Shown one piece after another: positions 26,417 to 34,546 of a stretch of DNA of 52,606 bases. The position numbers and the translations under genes are program-made. Every line of letters starts with the position of its first letter. Position 1 is the first letter of the stretch. Below the pieces are notes generated by a model, which did not search any database, was not told where the DNA came from, and saw only the letters and a program-made list of their open reading frames with translations. Origin of the DNA: Candidatus Acutalibacter stercorigallinarum (GTDB lineage Bacteria; Bacillota; Clostridia; Oscillospirales; Acutalibacteraceae); the NCBI GenBank assembly GCA_019112625.1, contig DXIW01000009.1, positions 1 through 52,606 on the forward strand, read 5' to 3'.

Positions 26417-28006
26417 ATGATCACTGTTTCCGATCTGGCCCTGAGCTTTCAGGGGCAAGCCCTGTTCTCCGGGGTAAACCTGATCTTCCAGCCCGGCAAC
26501 TGCTACGGCGTCATCGGCGCCAACGGGGCGGGGAAGTCCACCTTCCTGCGCATCCTCTCCGGGGAGCTGGAGCCCACCAAGGGCCAGGTAGTTATCGACG
26601 AAAAAAGCCGCATGTCGGTCCTAAAGCAGGACCACTACGCCTACGAGGAGTACACCGTGTTCGAGACCATCCTCCAGGGCAACCCCCGGCTGTACCAGGT
26701 CTTAAAGGAGAAGGACGCCCTCTACGAGAAGCCGGACTTCTCCGAGGAGGACGGCAACCGGGCCGCCGAGCTGGAGGCCGAATTCGCCGAGTTGAACGGC
26801 TGGGAGGCCGAGACCGAGGCCGGCAAGCTCCTCCAGGGCCTGGGGCTGGACAATATGCTGCTCTACAGCCTGATGAGCGCCCTGAAGGAGAGCGAAAAAG
26901 TAAAGGTGCTGCTGGCCCGGGCCCTGTTCGGCCAGCCGGACATCATCCTGCTGGACGAGCCCACCAACGGCCTGGACCCCAAGTCCATCACTTGGCTGGA
27001 GAATTTCCTCCTGGACTACGAAGGCACGGTGATTGTGGTCTCCCACGACCGGTATTTCCTCAACAACGTGTGTACCCACATTGTGGACATCGACTACACC
27101 AAGATCAAGCTGTACGTGGGCAACTACGACTTCTGGTACGACTCCAGCCAGCTCATGCAGCGCCTGCTGCGGGACCAGAACCGCAAGGTGGAGGAGAAGA
27201 AGAAGGACCTGGAGGAATTCATCCGCCGGTTCTCCGCCAACAAGTCCAAGTCCCGGCAGGCCACCTCCCGGAAAAAACTGTTGGACAAGCTGACCCTTGA
27301 GGAGATGCCCGCCTCCTCCCGGCGCTACCCCTTCGTGTCCTTTACCATGGACCGGGAGCCGGGCAAGGAGATTCTCACGGTGGAGGGCCTCTCCAAAACC
27401 GTGGAGGGGGTAAAAGTGCTGGACAACGTGTCCTTCCGGGTGAACAAGGGGGACAAGATCGCCTTTGTGGCGGACAACGAGCTGGCCATCACCACCCTGT
27501 TCAAGATCCTCATGGAGGAGCTTACTCCCGACGCGGGCAGCTTCAAGTGGGGGGTCTCCACCAGCCAGAGCTACTTCCCCCAGGACAACTCCCCCTATTT
27601 CGGGGATACGGAGGACACCATCCTCCAGTGGCTGGAGCAGTACTCCAAAGACACCACCGAGACCTACCTGCGGGGCTTTTTGGGGAAGATGCTCTTCTCC
27701 GGGGACGACGTGTACAAGCCGGTGAAGGTCCTCTCCGGCGGGGAGAAGGTGCGGTGCATGCTCTCCCGCATGATGATGTTCGAGAGCAACGTGCTGCTGT
27801 TGGACCAGCCCACCAACCACCTGGACCTGGAGTCCATCACCGCGGTGAACAACGGGCTCATCGATTTCAAGGGCGTGGTGCTGTTCACCTCCCACGACCA
27901 CGAGTTCACCCAGACCGTGGCCAACCGGATCATCGAGCTGCTGCCCGAGGGCGGCGTCTTCGACCGGATGACCACCTACGACGAGTACCTGGAGATGCGG
28001 GGCTGA
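26417..28006 (+). CDS. ABC-F ATPase, YkpA/YbiT-like, with degenerate second nucleotide site
   Basis: Soluble ABC-F protein of 529 residues without membrane domains. ABC-F proteins act on ribosomes, and some protect them from antibiotics. Domain 1 has Walker A GANGAGKST and LLDEPTNGLD, but MSALKESEK in place of LSGGQ, as I recall for YkpA-like members. Domain 2 has LSGGEKVR, but its Walker A region reads ADNELAITT without lysine, and Walker B is LLLDQPTNHLD with Gln for the catalytic Glu. The ATG at 26417 follows AGAAAGGA. The isomerase gene 28062 follows after 55 bases and may be cotranscribed. Confidence 0.9.
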   Translation: MITVSDLALSFQGQALFSGVNLIFQPGNCYGVIGANGAGKSTFLRILSGELEPTKGQVVIDEKSRMSVLKQDHYAYEEYTVFETILQGNPRLYQVLKEKDALYEKPDFSEEDGNRAAELEAEFAELNGWEAETEAGKLLQGLGLDNMLLYSLMSALKESEKVKVLLARALFGQPDIILLDEPTNGLDPKSITWLENFLLDYEGTVIVVSHDRYFLNNVCTHIVDIDYTKIKLYVGNYDFWYDSSQLMQRLLRDQNRKVEEKKKDLEEFIRRFSANKSKSRQATSRKKLLDKLTLEEMPASSRRYPFVSFTMDREPGKEILTVEGLSKTVEGVKVLDNVSFRVNKGDKIAFVADNELAITTLFKILMEELTPDAGSFKWGVSTSQSYFPQDNSPYFGDTEDTILQWLEQYSKDTTETYLRGFLGKMLFSGDDVYKPVKVLSGGEKVRCMLSRMMMFESNVLLLDQPTNHLDLESITAVNNGLIDFKGVVLFTSHDHEFTQTVANRIIELLPEGGVFDRMTTYDEYLEMRG

Positions 28007-28061
28007 AACCGCGAGCCATCGCGGAGCGTCTTATAGAAAAACTTACTTAGGAGGAATCGGT

Positions 28062-28937
28062 ATGGCAAAGATCAACATCGGCACCTGCGTGCCCGGCCAG
28101 GGGACGGAGCAGCTGCTCCCCCATTTCATCCAGGCGGGGTTTGAGTGCGTAGGGCTCAACTTCCACATGGTGTTCACCGAGGAGAGCCTGCCCGCCTACG
28201 CGGAGAAGGTAAAGCGCCTGCTGGGGGATTCCGGCGTGAAGGTCTCCTCCATCGGCTACTACTGTAACGCCTTGGAGAACGAGGCCCAGCGCAAGACTTT
28301 GGAGGACTTCATCGACAACGCCCACCTGTTCGGCACCAACCTGGTCACCACCTTCGCCGGGGCCCTGGAGGGCCAGCCGGTGGAGAAGGCCATCCCCCGG
28401 TACAAGGAGGTCTTTGGCGAGCTGGCCAAGCGGGCCGAGGACAAGGGCGTGAAGCTGTGCATCGAGAACTGCCCCATGGACGGCACCTGGAACAGCGCCA
28501 CCTGCAACATCGGCTTTAACCCCAAGGCCTGGGAGCTGATGTTCGACGCGGTGCCCAGCAAAGCCATCGGCCTGGAGTGGGAGCCCGCCCACCAGATGGT
28601 CCAGCTCATTGACCCCCTGCCCGTGCTGGAGCAGTGGATCGACCGGGTGTACCACCTCCACGGCAAGGACTGCACCATCCACTGGGACCGGGTGAAGAAG
28701 TACGGCGTGTTCGGCGCCGCCAACTTCGCCGAGCCCCGCACCCCCGGCTACGGCGACACCGACTGGCGGGACGTGTTCCACATCCTGTACTCCAACAACT
28801 TCGAGGGCGACCTGGTGGTAGAGGGCTTCCACGACCCCATCTTCCAGGGCGACCTGGAGTGGGCGGGCCAGCTCCACGCCCTGCAGTACCTGAAGTGGTG
28901 CCGGGGCGGAACGGAAGCGAATCCCTGGCACGTGTGA
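28062..28937 (+). CDS. sugar phosphate isomerase/epimerase-like TIM-barrel protein
   Basis: Xylose isomerase-like TIM-barrel protein of 291 residues. Metal-ligand candidates occur in KLCIENCPMDG (Glu), LEWEPAHQM, YHLHGKD and LVVEGFHDP (Glu). Family members epimerise or isomerise sugars, inositols or uronates; the substrate is unknown. TAGGAGGAATCGGT precedes the ATG. Copy 1 of a 70-bp direct repeat starts within the last codons of this gene. Confidence 0.85.
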   Translation: MAKINIGTCVPGQGTEQLLPHFIQAGFECVGLNFHMVFTEESLPAYAEKVKRLLGDSGVKVSSIGYYCNALENEAQRKTLEDFIDNAHLFGTNLVTTFAGALEGQPVEKAIPRYKEVFGELAKRAEDKGVKLCIENCPMDGTWNSATCNIGFNPKAWELMFDAVPSKAIGLEWEPAHQMVQLIDPLPVLEQWIDRVYHLHGKDCTIHWDRVKKYGVFGAANFAEPRTPGYGDTDWRDVFHILYSNNFEGDLVVEGFHDPIFQGDLEWAGQLHALQYLKWCRGGTEANPWHV

Positions 28938-29000
28938 CCACGCGGGACGGGAAAAATCGCTATCCACTCGCTAACGCTCGTTAACCGCGATTTTTAGTGG
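28931..29000. repeat. 70-bp direct repeat, copy 1
   Basis: It begins CGTGTGACCAC at the stop of the isomerase gene. An AAAAATCGC/GCGATTTTT stem encloses CTCGCTAACGCTCG. Copy 2 lies 180 bases downstream with about ten differences. Confidence 0.8.
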
Positions 29001-29023
29001 TTTACTGCAAGGCTTCCACTTCT

Positions 29024-29110
29024 GCCCCGCCCCGCCCTTTCGCTGCGCGAAAGCGCCTCCCCGCCAGCCGCGGGGAGGCGGCCGCGTGACCACGCGGCGC
29101 GGGGCGGGGC
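29024..29110. repeat. cloverleaf element E3 (87 bp)
   Basis: The closing stem GCCCCGCCCCGC (29024-29035) pairs perfectly with 29099-29110. Hairpins are 29037-29053 (CTTTCGC-TGC-GCGAAAG), 29054-29080 (11 bp, loop CAGCC) and 29081-29098 (8 bp, loop AC). One free base is left. It sits between the two 70-bp direct repeats and touches the second. Confidence 0.9.
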
Positions 29111-29180
29111 GCGTGTGACCACTCATGACGGGAAAATCGCTATCCGCTCGCTAACGCTCGTTAACCACAATTTTTAGCGG
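29111..29180. repeat. 70-bp direct repeat, copy 2
   Basis: Matches 28931-29000 at about 60 of 70 positions, including GTGTGACCAC, CGCTATCC and CTCGCTAACGCTCGTTAACC. The right stem arm is mutated, so pairing is weaker than in copy 1. Confidence 0.8.
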
Positions 29181-29193
29181 CTTCTTCGCACGC

Positions 29194-29225
29194 AAAAAGA
29201 GAGAGGAACTATTCCTCTCTCTTTT
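29194..29225. terminator. bidirectional terminator between isomerase and NUDIX genes
   Basis: AAAAAGAGAGAGGAA-CTA-TTCCTCTCTCTTTT ends converging transcription; it lies 27 bases after the NUDIX stop. Confidence 0.88.
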
Positions 29226-29251
29226 CTTGTTCTGGCCGGCTTTCCCCGGCC

Positions 29252-29728
29252 CTATTCCCATTCTGTGCGGAGCGTCAGCCCATCCGGCAAATGGAAGATT
29301 TCCTCTTTCAAAAACAGGGGGTAAAAATATTCCTCCCGGAGGCTTTCCCACCTCAGCCATGTAAAGGTGTGGGTGTGCTTCCCCTCGCGCAAAACGAAGG
29401 ACTCCCCTTTGTCCAGCAGCTCCGGCCCCACGGGGCCCATGAGGAAATAGAGGCACAGCTCATGGTAGGAGAGGCCGTCCACATCCTCGGTGAAGAACGC
29501 CTGGTTCAGCCACAGCGGCCGCTGGATCTCCACCGCCACGCCCAGCTCCTCCCGCAGCTCCCGCGCCACGGCCTGTTCCGCCGTCTCCCCCATCCGCACC
29601 CTGCCCCCGGGCAGGTAATAGTAGGGGGAGCGCTCGTCCTGCATGGCCAAAATCTTCCCCTCGTGCAGCAGCAGGGCGCACACCCGGTAGTTGAATTTTT
29701 CCTTGCCCATCACAAAAGAGACGTCCAC
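29252..29728 (-). CDS. NUDIX hydrolase
   Basis: Pyrophosphohydrolase of 158 residues acting on a nucleoside diphosphate linked to another group. The NUDIX box is complete (GRVRMGETAEQAVARELREE followed by LG). The start is GTG 29728 with AAGGAGG 7 bases upstream. It is the last gene of the aroD-AAA-NUDIX series, 40 bases after the AAA gene. Substrate unknown. Confidence 0.9.
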   Translation of the reverse strand: MDVSFVMGKEKFNYRVCALLLHEGKILAMQDERSPYYYLPGGRVRMGETAEQAVARELREELGVAVEIQRPLWLNQAFFTEDVDGLSYHELCLYFLMGPVGPELLDKGESFVLREGKHTHTFTWLRWESLREEYFYPLFLKEEIFHLPDGLTLRTEWE

Positions 29729-29767
29729 CGCTTTCCCTCCTTTTGGGGAGCATGGCGCCGTTTCCGG

Positions 29768-31852
29768 TCAAACCCCAAAATCCTCCGGCAGCAGCAGCTC
29801 CAGGTCCCGCTGTTCCTCCGGCAGGTTCACGTTCCGGCGGGAGCAGGCGATGACCGCCTCCTCCACCTTGTTCCGGGCCATGCGGCCGTTGCCACCCACG
29901 CGGGGGTCGCCGGTGCGCTGCTGCTCCCCGTAATACCGGAGCAGCGGCCCGTCGCAGCCGGGGTCCAGCCGGTAGCCCTTGCCCTTCACGATGCTCTTGG
30001 TGATGTCCAGCAGCTCCTGGGCGGTGTAGTCGGGGAACTCGATGATATTGGGGAAGCGGGATTTTAACCCGGAGTTGGCGGTGAGGAACTCCTCCATCTC
30101 CTTGGAATAGCCCGCCAAAATCACCACCAGGCTGTCCCGGTGGTCTTCCATCCCCTTAACCAAGGTGTCGATGGCCTCCAAGCCGAAGCTGTCATCCCTG
30201 CCCCGGTAGAGGGAGTAGGCCTCGTCGATGAACAGCACCCCGCCCAGGGCGGCTTGAATGGCTTTCTGGGTCAGGGGGGCAGTGTGGCCCACATACTGGC
30301 CCACCAGGTCCGCCCGGGTCACCTCTACCAGCTGACCCCCCGCTAGCACGCCGATGGCCTTTAAGTACCGGGAGACGATGCGGGCCACCGTGGTCTTGCC
30401 CGTGCCCGGGTTTCCCGTGAAAATCATGTGCATGGAGGGGGAGTCCGCCTTCAGGCCCCGCTCTTTCCGCAGCTGCTGCATCTTGAAGTTGTCCTCCAAA
30501 GAGAGGATGTAGTCCTTCACCGCGGTAAGGCCCACGATCTCGTCCAGCTCCGCCTTCACCGCCTGCAGGGCCAGGTCCTCCTGCGGGGCCTGGTGCTCCA
30601 GGGGGAGGACCGTCTCCTCCCCGGCCTTTTCGAAGCGCAGCTCCATCCCCGCCTCCCCGGCGGCAAGGCGGCCCCCCTGGGCGGGCAGGCCCTGCTTCAG
30701 CTTCACCTCGCTGAGGGCCTTGTACAGCCGCTCCGCCTCCTCCTTTAAGGAGGCGGCCCCCGCCTCCTGGGTGAAGGCCTGGGAGAGGGCCGCGGCCTCC
30801 TGGGGGCCGTAGGCGAGGGGGAAGCCCAGCTGCTTCTGGGACTTCTCGCACAGGTCCCGCAAACAGCGGTCCGCCAGTTCCCCCAAAGCCTCGGGGGAGA
30901 AGGGCGCTGTCTCGCAGATGTCGTCCAGGGCGGCCAAAAAAGGCGCGCCGAAGGTCCCGGCCAGCTGCTCCCGGCTCTGGCTGGTGAGGAGGAACAGGTA
31001 TTTCCCCGCCCCGGAGAGGGAGGACACCGCCCCGGGCACCAAGGCGCTGCCGATGTCCACCAGCATGCCCTTCTGCTCCGCGTAGCGGCCGGGCAGGGGC
31101 ACGCTGCCCTCCTGGAACAGCCCGGACACCAGGGCCAGCACGGCGGGGCAGCACTTCTCCACCCCTTCGAACACCAGGGCCGCGGCCCCGCTTTTCAAAG
31201 CGGCGTACAGGTCCTGGAAAAACAGCTTTTCCGACCCGGCGGCGCTGTAGGCCCCCAGGTCCAGGGCGGCGGTCTTGGGGCTCTTCAGCACCCCCTGCCG
31301 CCCCAGGGAGGCGATGAGCACCTCCAGGGCGCTGTGGCGGCCGGTGCCCGCCTCCCCTAAAATGGCGGCCCGGCACAGGGGGGCGCTGGGGCGGCACCCC
31401 GCCACAAAGGGCCGCTTTAAGGCCAGGGTCAGCCCGGTCACGAACCCGTCCTGGCCCAGCACCCGGCTCACCGCCTCCAGGCGGGCGGTCTCGAAGGCGC
31501 TGTCCAGGTCCTTGGGGCTGCCCTGGTTGGCGGCGGCAGCCCGGTGGTCCACCCCGTCCGCCTGCAGGCGCAGCTCCAGGCCTGCCATGTCCGCCTTGGC
31601 CTGGCGGGTCAGCTCCTGGATGCTCTCCCCCAGGGACTTGGACAGGCTGTCACCAGCCTCCTGGGCCGCTGCCACCGCCTGGCCCGCCTGCTCCTGGCGC
31701 TGGCGGGCGGCCTCCAGCGCGGCGCCCAGGTCCATGGGGTCCGGCGCCTGGGGGGCGGGCCCCTTTTTCTCCGGGCCCTCCCCCTTGTCCCCCAGGCGGA
31801 ATTTCCCGCCCCGGAACATGGAATTCAGAATATCGTCGATGTCGTTTCTCAT
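29768..31852 (-). CDS. AAA+ protein: degenerate Clp-like module plus CbxX/SpoVK-type module
   Basis: Protein of 694 residues. A charged N-terminal region with coiled-coil character (about 1-115) precedes a module that resembles a ClpB D2 domain but is decayed: Walker A reads GEAGTGR172HS, and LVFEGVEKCCPAV replaces the usual LLDEIEKAHPDV. The C-terminal module (about 435-694) is an intact CbxX/CfqX/SpoVK AAA domain with GNPGTGK486TT, Walker B GGVLFIDEAY and sensor LVVILAGY. It follows aroD by three bases. SpoVK acts in Bacillus sporulation; that role here is inference. Confidence 0.88.
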   Translation of the reverse strand: MRNDIDDILNSMFRGGKFRLGDKGEGPEKKGPAPQAPDPMDLGAALEAARQRQEQAGQAVAAAQEAGDSLSKSLGESIQELTRQAKADMAGLELRLQADGVDHRAAAANQGSPKDLDSAFETARLEAVSRVLGQDGFVTGLTLALKRPFVAGCRPSAPLCRAAILGEAGTGRHSALEVLIASLGRQGVLKSPKTAALDLGAYSAAGSEKLFFQDLYAALKSGAAALVFEGVEKCCPAVLALVSGLFQEGSVPLPGRYAEQKGMLVDIGSALVPGAVSSLSGAGKYLFLLTSQSREQLAGTFGAPFLAALDDICETAPFSPEALGELADRCLRDLCEKSQKQLGFPLAYGPQEAAALSQAFTQEAGAASLKEEAERLYKALSEVKLKQGLPAQGGRLAAGEAGMELRFEKAGEETVLPLEHQAPQEDLALQAVKAELDEIVGLTAVKDYILSLEDNFKMQQLRKERGLKADSPSMHMIFTGNPGTGKTTVARIVSRYLKAIGVLAGGQLVEVTRADLVGQYVGHTAPLTQKAIQAALGGVLFIDEAYSLYRGRDDSFGLEAIDTLVKGMEDHRDSLVVILAGYSKEMEEFLTANSGLKSRFPNIIEFPDYTAQELLDITKSIVKGKGYRLDPGCDGPLLRYYGEQQRTGDPRVGGNGRMARNKVEEAVIACSRRNVNLPEEQRDLELLLPEDFGV

Positions 31853-31855
31853 GGG

Positions 31856-32614
31856 TCACATCCCTTTCTGTGTCCCCCAGGGGTCCAGGTCCTGGAGGAT
31901 GGCCCGCAGGTCCTCGGCGTTGAGCTGGCCGGGGGCGGAGGCGCTGCTCCCCGCCCCAAAGGTGAGGCAGGAGCCGGTCAGGCCGCCGCTCACCCGGCTG
32001 AGCTTGCCCAGGTCCCCCATGGCCATGGTGATCACCGGCCCGATCTGGGCGCTGGCCTCATAGGTGGCCTCAAGCACGGCCAGCACGTCGGCGGGGCTCT
32101 GGGGCATCACCGCCAGCTTGGGCAGATCCGCCCCCAGGGCTTTCATCCGCAGCAGGGTCTCCACCATCTCCTGTTGGGGCGGTGTTTTCTGAAAGTCGTG
32201 GCGGGAGACCACCACCCCCAGGCCCCTGCTGCGGGCCAGGGCGATGAGCCGCCTTGCCCGCTCCTCCCCGCAGGAGAGCTCCACATCCAGCAGCCGGAAG
32301 CCCCCCAGCCCCACCAGGGCGGCCAGCCGCTCCTCGTACGCCGCCGGGGAGAGGTCCGCCTGGCCCCCTTCCTTGGCGGTGCGCAGGGTGCACAGCAGGG
32401 GCTTGTCCCCCAGCTCCCGCCCCAGCAGGGCCAGGGCGCCGGAGCAGTCCCCCTGGTACCAGTCGGCCCGCCACTCGTACAGGTCCGCGGGCAGGGCCGC
32501 GGCCAGCCGGGCCTCCTTCAACAGCCCCAGCTCGCACCCGCTGGTCAGGGGCACGCAGACCTTCGGCAGCCCGCTGCCGAATTCCATGCCCGCGATTGTC
32601 ACCGTTTTTTCCAT
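31856..32614 (-). CDS. aroD: type I 3-dehydroquinate dehydratase
   Basis: Shikimate pathway enzyme of 252 residues that removes water from 3-dehydroquinate through a Schiff base. The conserved EWRADWY, the catalytic His in VVVSRHDF and the Schiff-base Lys in LPKLAVMP are present, and the C-terminal GxxxSAPGQ-type loop reads GSSASAPGQ. It starts at ATG 32614 under its own promoter. It leads an operon with an AAA protein and a NUDIX hydrolase, which have no evident link to aromatic synthesis. Confidence 0.93.
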   Translation of the reverse strand: MEKTVTIAGMEFGSGLPKVCVPLTSGCELGLLKEARLAAALPADLYEWRADWYQGDCSGALALLGRELGDKPLLCTLRTAKEGGQADLSPAAYEERLAALVGLGGFRLLDVELSCGEERARRLIALARSRGLGVVVSRHDFQKTPPQQEMVETLLRMKALGADLPKLAVMPQSPADVLAVLEATYEASAQIGPVITMAMGDLGKLSRVSGGLTGSCLTFGAGSSASAPGQLNAEDLRAILQDLDPWGTQKGM

Positions 32615-32671
32615 ACGCTCACTCCCTCTTTCCCGGTCCTCACAGTGTTTCTATCCCCATTTGCTCTTTCC

Positions 32672-32700
32672 AGTATACTTGGGCCGGGGGGAAAAGTCAA
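32672..32700 (-). promoter_or_regulatory. promoter of aroD-AAA-NUDIX
   Basis: Minus strand TTGACT, 17 bases, TATACT. Confidence 0.82.
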
Positions 32701-32734
32701 TTTCCCAAACGTAAACTTTGGCCCCCTTTCCCCG

Positions 32735-32763
32735 TTGCTTCCCGCCGCCGGATGGCGTATAAT
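32735..32763 (+). promoter_or_regulatory. promoter of dehydratase-aldolase operon
   Basis: TTGCTT, 17 bases, TATAAT, divergent from the aroD promoter; about 45 nt of leader before the ATG. Confidence 0.78.
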
Positions 32764-32813
32764 GAGAGCAGTATCACCGCCCTGGCGCCGCCGGGGCCGG
32801 GAGGAGGATCGCC

Positions 32814-34532
32814 ATGTTAAAAAGCCAGGAAGTGCGCGGGCTGGCCCCGGAGATGGACCCCCTGCGCATGGGCATGGGCTGGACCGCCCAGGACCTGGAA
32901 AAACCCCAGGTGCTCATTGAGAGCACCTACGGCCAGAGCCACCCGGGCAGCGCCCACCTGCTGGGCCTGGCCCAGCAGGCCCAAAAAGCCGCGGACGCGG
33001 CCGGGGCCAAAGCCGCCCTCTACTTCGCCACCGACATCTGCGACGGCATGAGCCAGGGCCACGACGGCATCAACTATTCCCTGGCCAGCCGGGACACCAT
33101 CGCCAATCTCATCGAGATCCACGCCAAGGCCACCACCTTCGACGCCGGGGTGTTCCTCTCCAGCTGCGACAAGTCCGTTCCCGCCCAGCTCATGGCCATC
33201 GGCCGCATCGACATCCCCGCCATCGTGGTCACCGGCGGGGTGATGGAAGCCGGCCCCGACCTGCTCACCCTGGAGCAGATCGGCAAGTACAGCGCCATGT
33301 ACCAGCGTGGGGAGATCAGCGAGGAGCAGTTCACCTTTTACAAGCACCACGCCTGCCCCTCCTGCGGGGCCTGCTCCTTTATGGGCACCGCCTCCACCAT
33401 GCAGATCATGGCCGAGGCCTTGGGGCTCATGCTCCCCGGCAGCGCCCTCATGCCCGCCACCTGCGGCGACCTGCAGGAGGTGGCGAAAAAGGCCGGGGCC
33501 CGGGCCGCCCAGATGGCGGTAGAGGGCGTCACCGCCCGGCAGATGGTGACCGCCGAGAGTTTTGAGAACGCGGTGCTGGTCCACGCGGCCATCTCCGGCT
33601 CTACCAACACCCTGCTGCACCTGCCCGCCATCGCGAAGGAGTTCGGGGTGGAGCTGGACGGCGACGCCTTCGACCGGATGCACCGGGGGGCCCACTACCT
33701 GTTGGACATCCGCCCCGCCGGCCGCTGGCCTGCGGAGTACTTCTACTACGCCGGAGGCGTGCCCCGGGTGATGGAGGAGATCAAGTCCATGCTCCACCTG
33801 GACGTGATGACCGTCACCGGCAAGACGTTGGGGGAGAACCTGGAGGACCTGAAGCACAGCGGTTACTACGAGAAGTGCGACGCCCTTCTGCGCAAGACGG
33901 GCCTTGCCCGCACCGACATCATCCGCAGCTTCGAAAAACCCATCGGCAGCGACGGCACCATCGCGGTCTTAAAGGGCAACCTGGCCCCGGGGGGCAGCGT
34001 GGTCAAGCACAGCGCCGTACCCAAGGAGATGCACCAGGCGGTTTTGAAAGCCCGGCCCTTCGACAGTGAGGAGGAGGCCATCCACGCCATCCTCACCCAC
34101 CAGATCCAGCCCGGGGACGCGGTGTTCATCCGCTACGAGGGCCCCAAGGGCAGCGGCATGCCGGAGATGTTCTACACCACCGAGGCCATCGCCTCCGACC
34201 CGGAGCTCTCTGCCTCCATCGCCCTCATCACCGACGGGCGCTTCTCCGGGGCCAGCAAGGGCCCGGCCATCGGCCACGTCTCCCCCGAGGCCGCCGAGGG
34301 CGGCCCCATCGCCCTGGTGGAGGAGGGGGACCTGATCCAGGTCGATATCCCCGGCCGGGTGCTGCGCATCTGCGGCATCCAGGGCAGAGAGCTGCCCGAG
34401 GAGGAGATCGCCGCTGTGCTGGAGCAGCGCCGGGCCGCCTGGCAGCCCAGGCCGCCCCGGTACCAGACCGGCATTTTAGGACTGTTCACCCGCAGCGCCG
34501 CCTCCCCCATGGAGGGCGGCACCATGGACTGA
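32814..34532 (+). CDS. IlvD/Edd-family dehydratase, probably for a sugar acid
   Basis: Iron-sulfur dehydratase of 572 residues. Cysteines for the cluster lie in SSCDKSVPAQ and HACPSCGACS. The first-cysteine motif of [2Fe-2S] members is replaced by HPGSAHLL, as in [4Fe-4S] E. coli IlvD (VPGHVHL), which hints at an oxygen-sensitive [4Fe-4S] enzyme. A KDPG-type aldolase follows after 14 bases, so dehydration of an aldonate (gluconate, galactonate or similar) to a 2-keto-3-deoxy acid is likelier than branched-chain amino acid synthesis. GGGAGGAGG precedes the ATG. Substrate not readable. Confidence 0.85.
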   Translation: MLKSQEVRGLAPEMDPLRMGMGWTAQDLEKPQVLIESTYGQSHPGSAHLLGLAQQAQKAADAAGAKAALYFATDICDGMSQGHDGINYSLASRDTIANLIEIHAKATTFDAGVFLSSCDKSVPAQLMAIGRIDIPAIVVTGGVMEAGPDLLTLEQIGKYSAMYQRGEISEEQFTFYKHHACPSCGACSFMGTASTMQIMAEALGLMLPGSALMPATCGDLQEVAKKAGARAAQMAVEGVTARQMVTAESFENAVLVHAAISGSTNTLLHLPAIAKEFGVELDGDAFDRMHRGAHYLLDIRPAGRWPAEYFYYAGGVPRVMEEIKSMLHLDVMTVTGKTLGENLEDLKHSGYYEKCDALLRKTGLARTDIIRSFEKPIGSDGTIAVLKGNLAPGGSVVKHSAVPKEMHQAVLKARPFDSEEEAIHAILTHQIQPGDAVFIRYEGPKGSGMPEMFYTTEAIASDPELSASIALITDGRFSGASKGPAIGHVSPEAAEGGPIALVEEGDLIQVDIPGRVLRICGIQGRELPEEEIAAVLEQRRAAWQPRPPRYQTGILGLFTRSAASPMEGGTMD

Positions 34533-34546
34533 GAGGAGCGACATAC

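Noticed and set aside
32814-34532. ilvD of valine/isoleucine synthesis
   Set aside because: No other ilv gene is near and the partner is a KDPG-type aldolase, so a sugar acid substrate is more likely.
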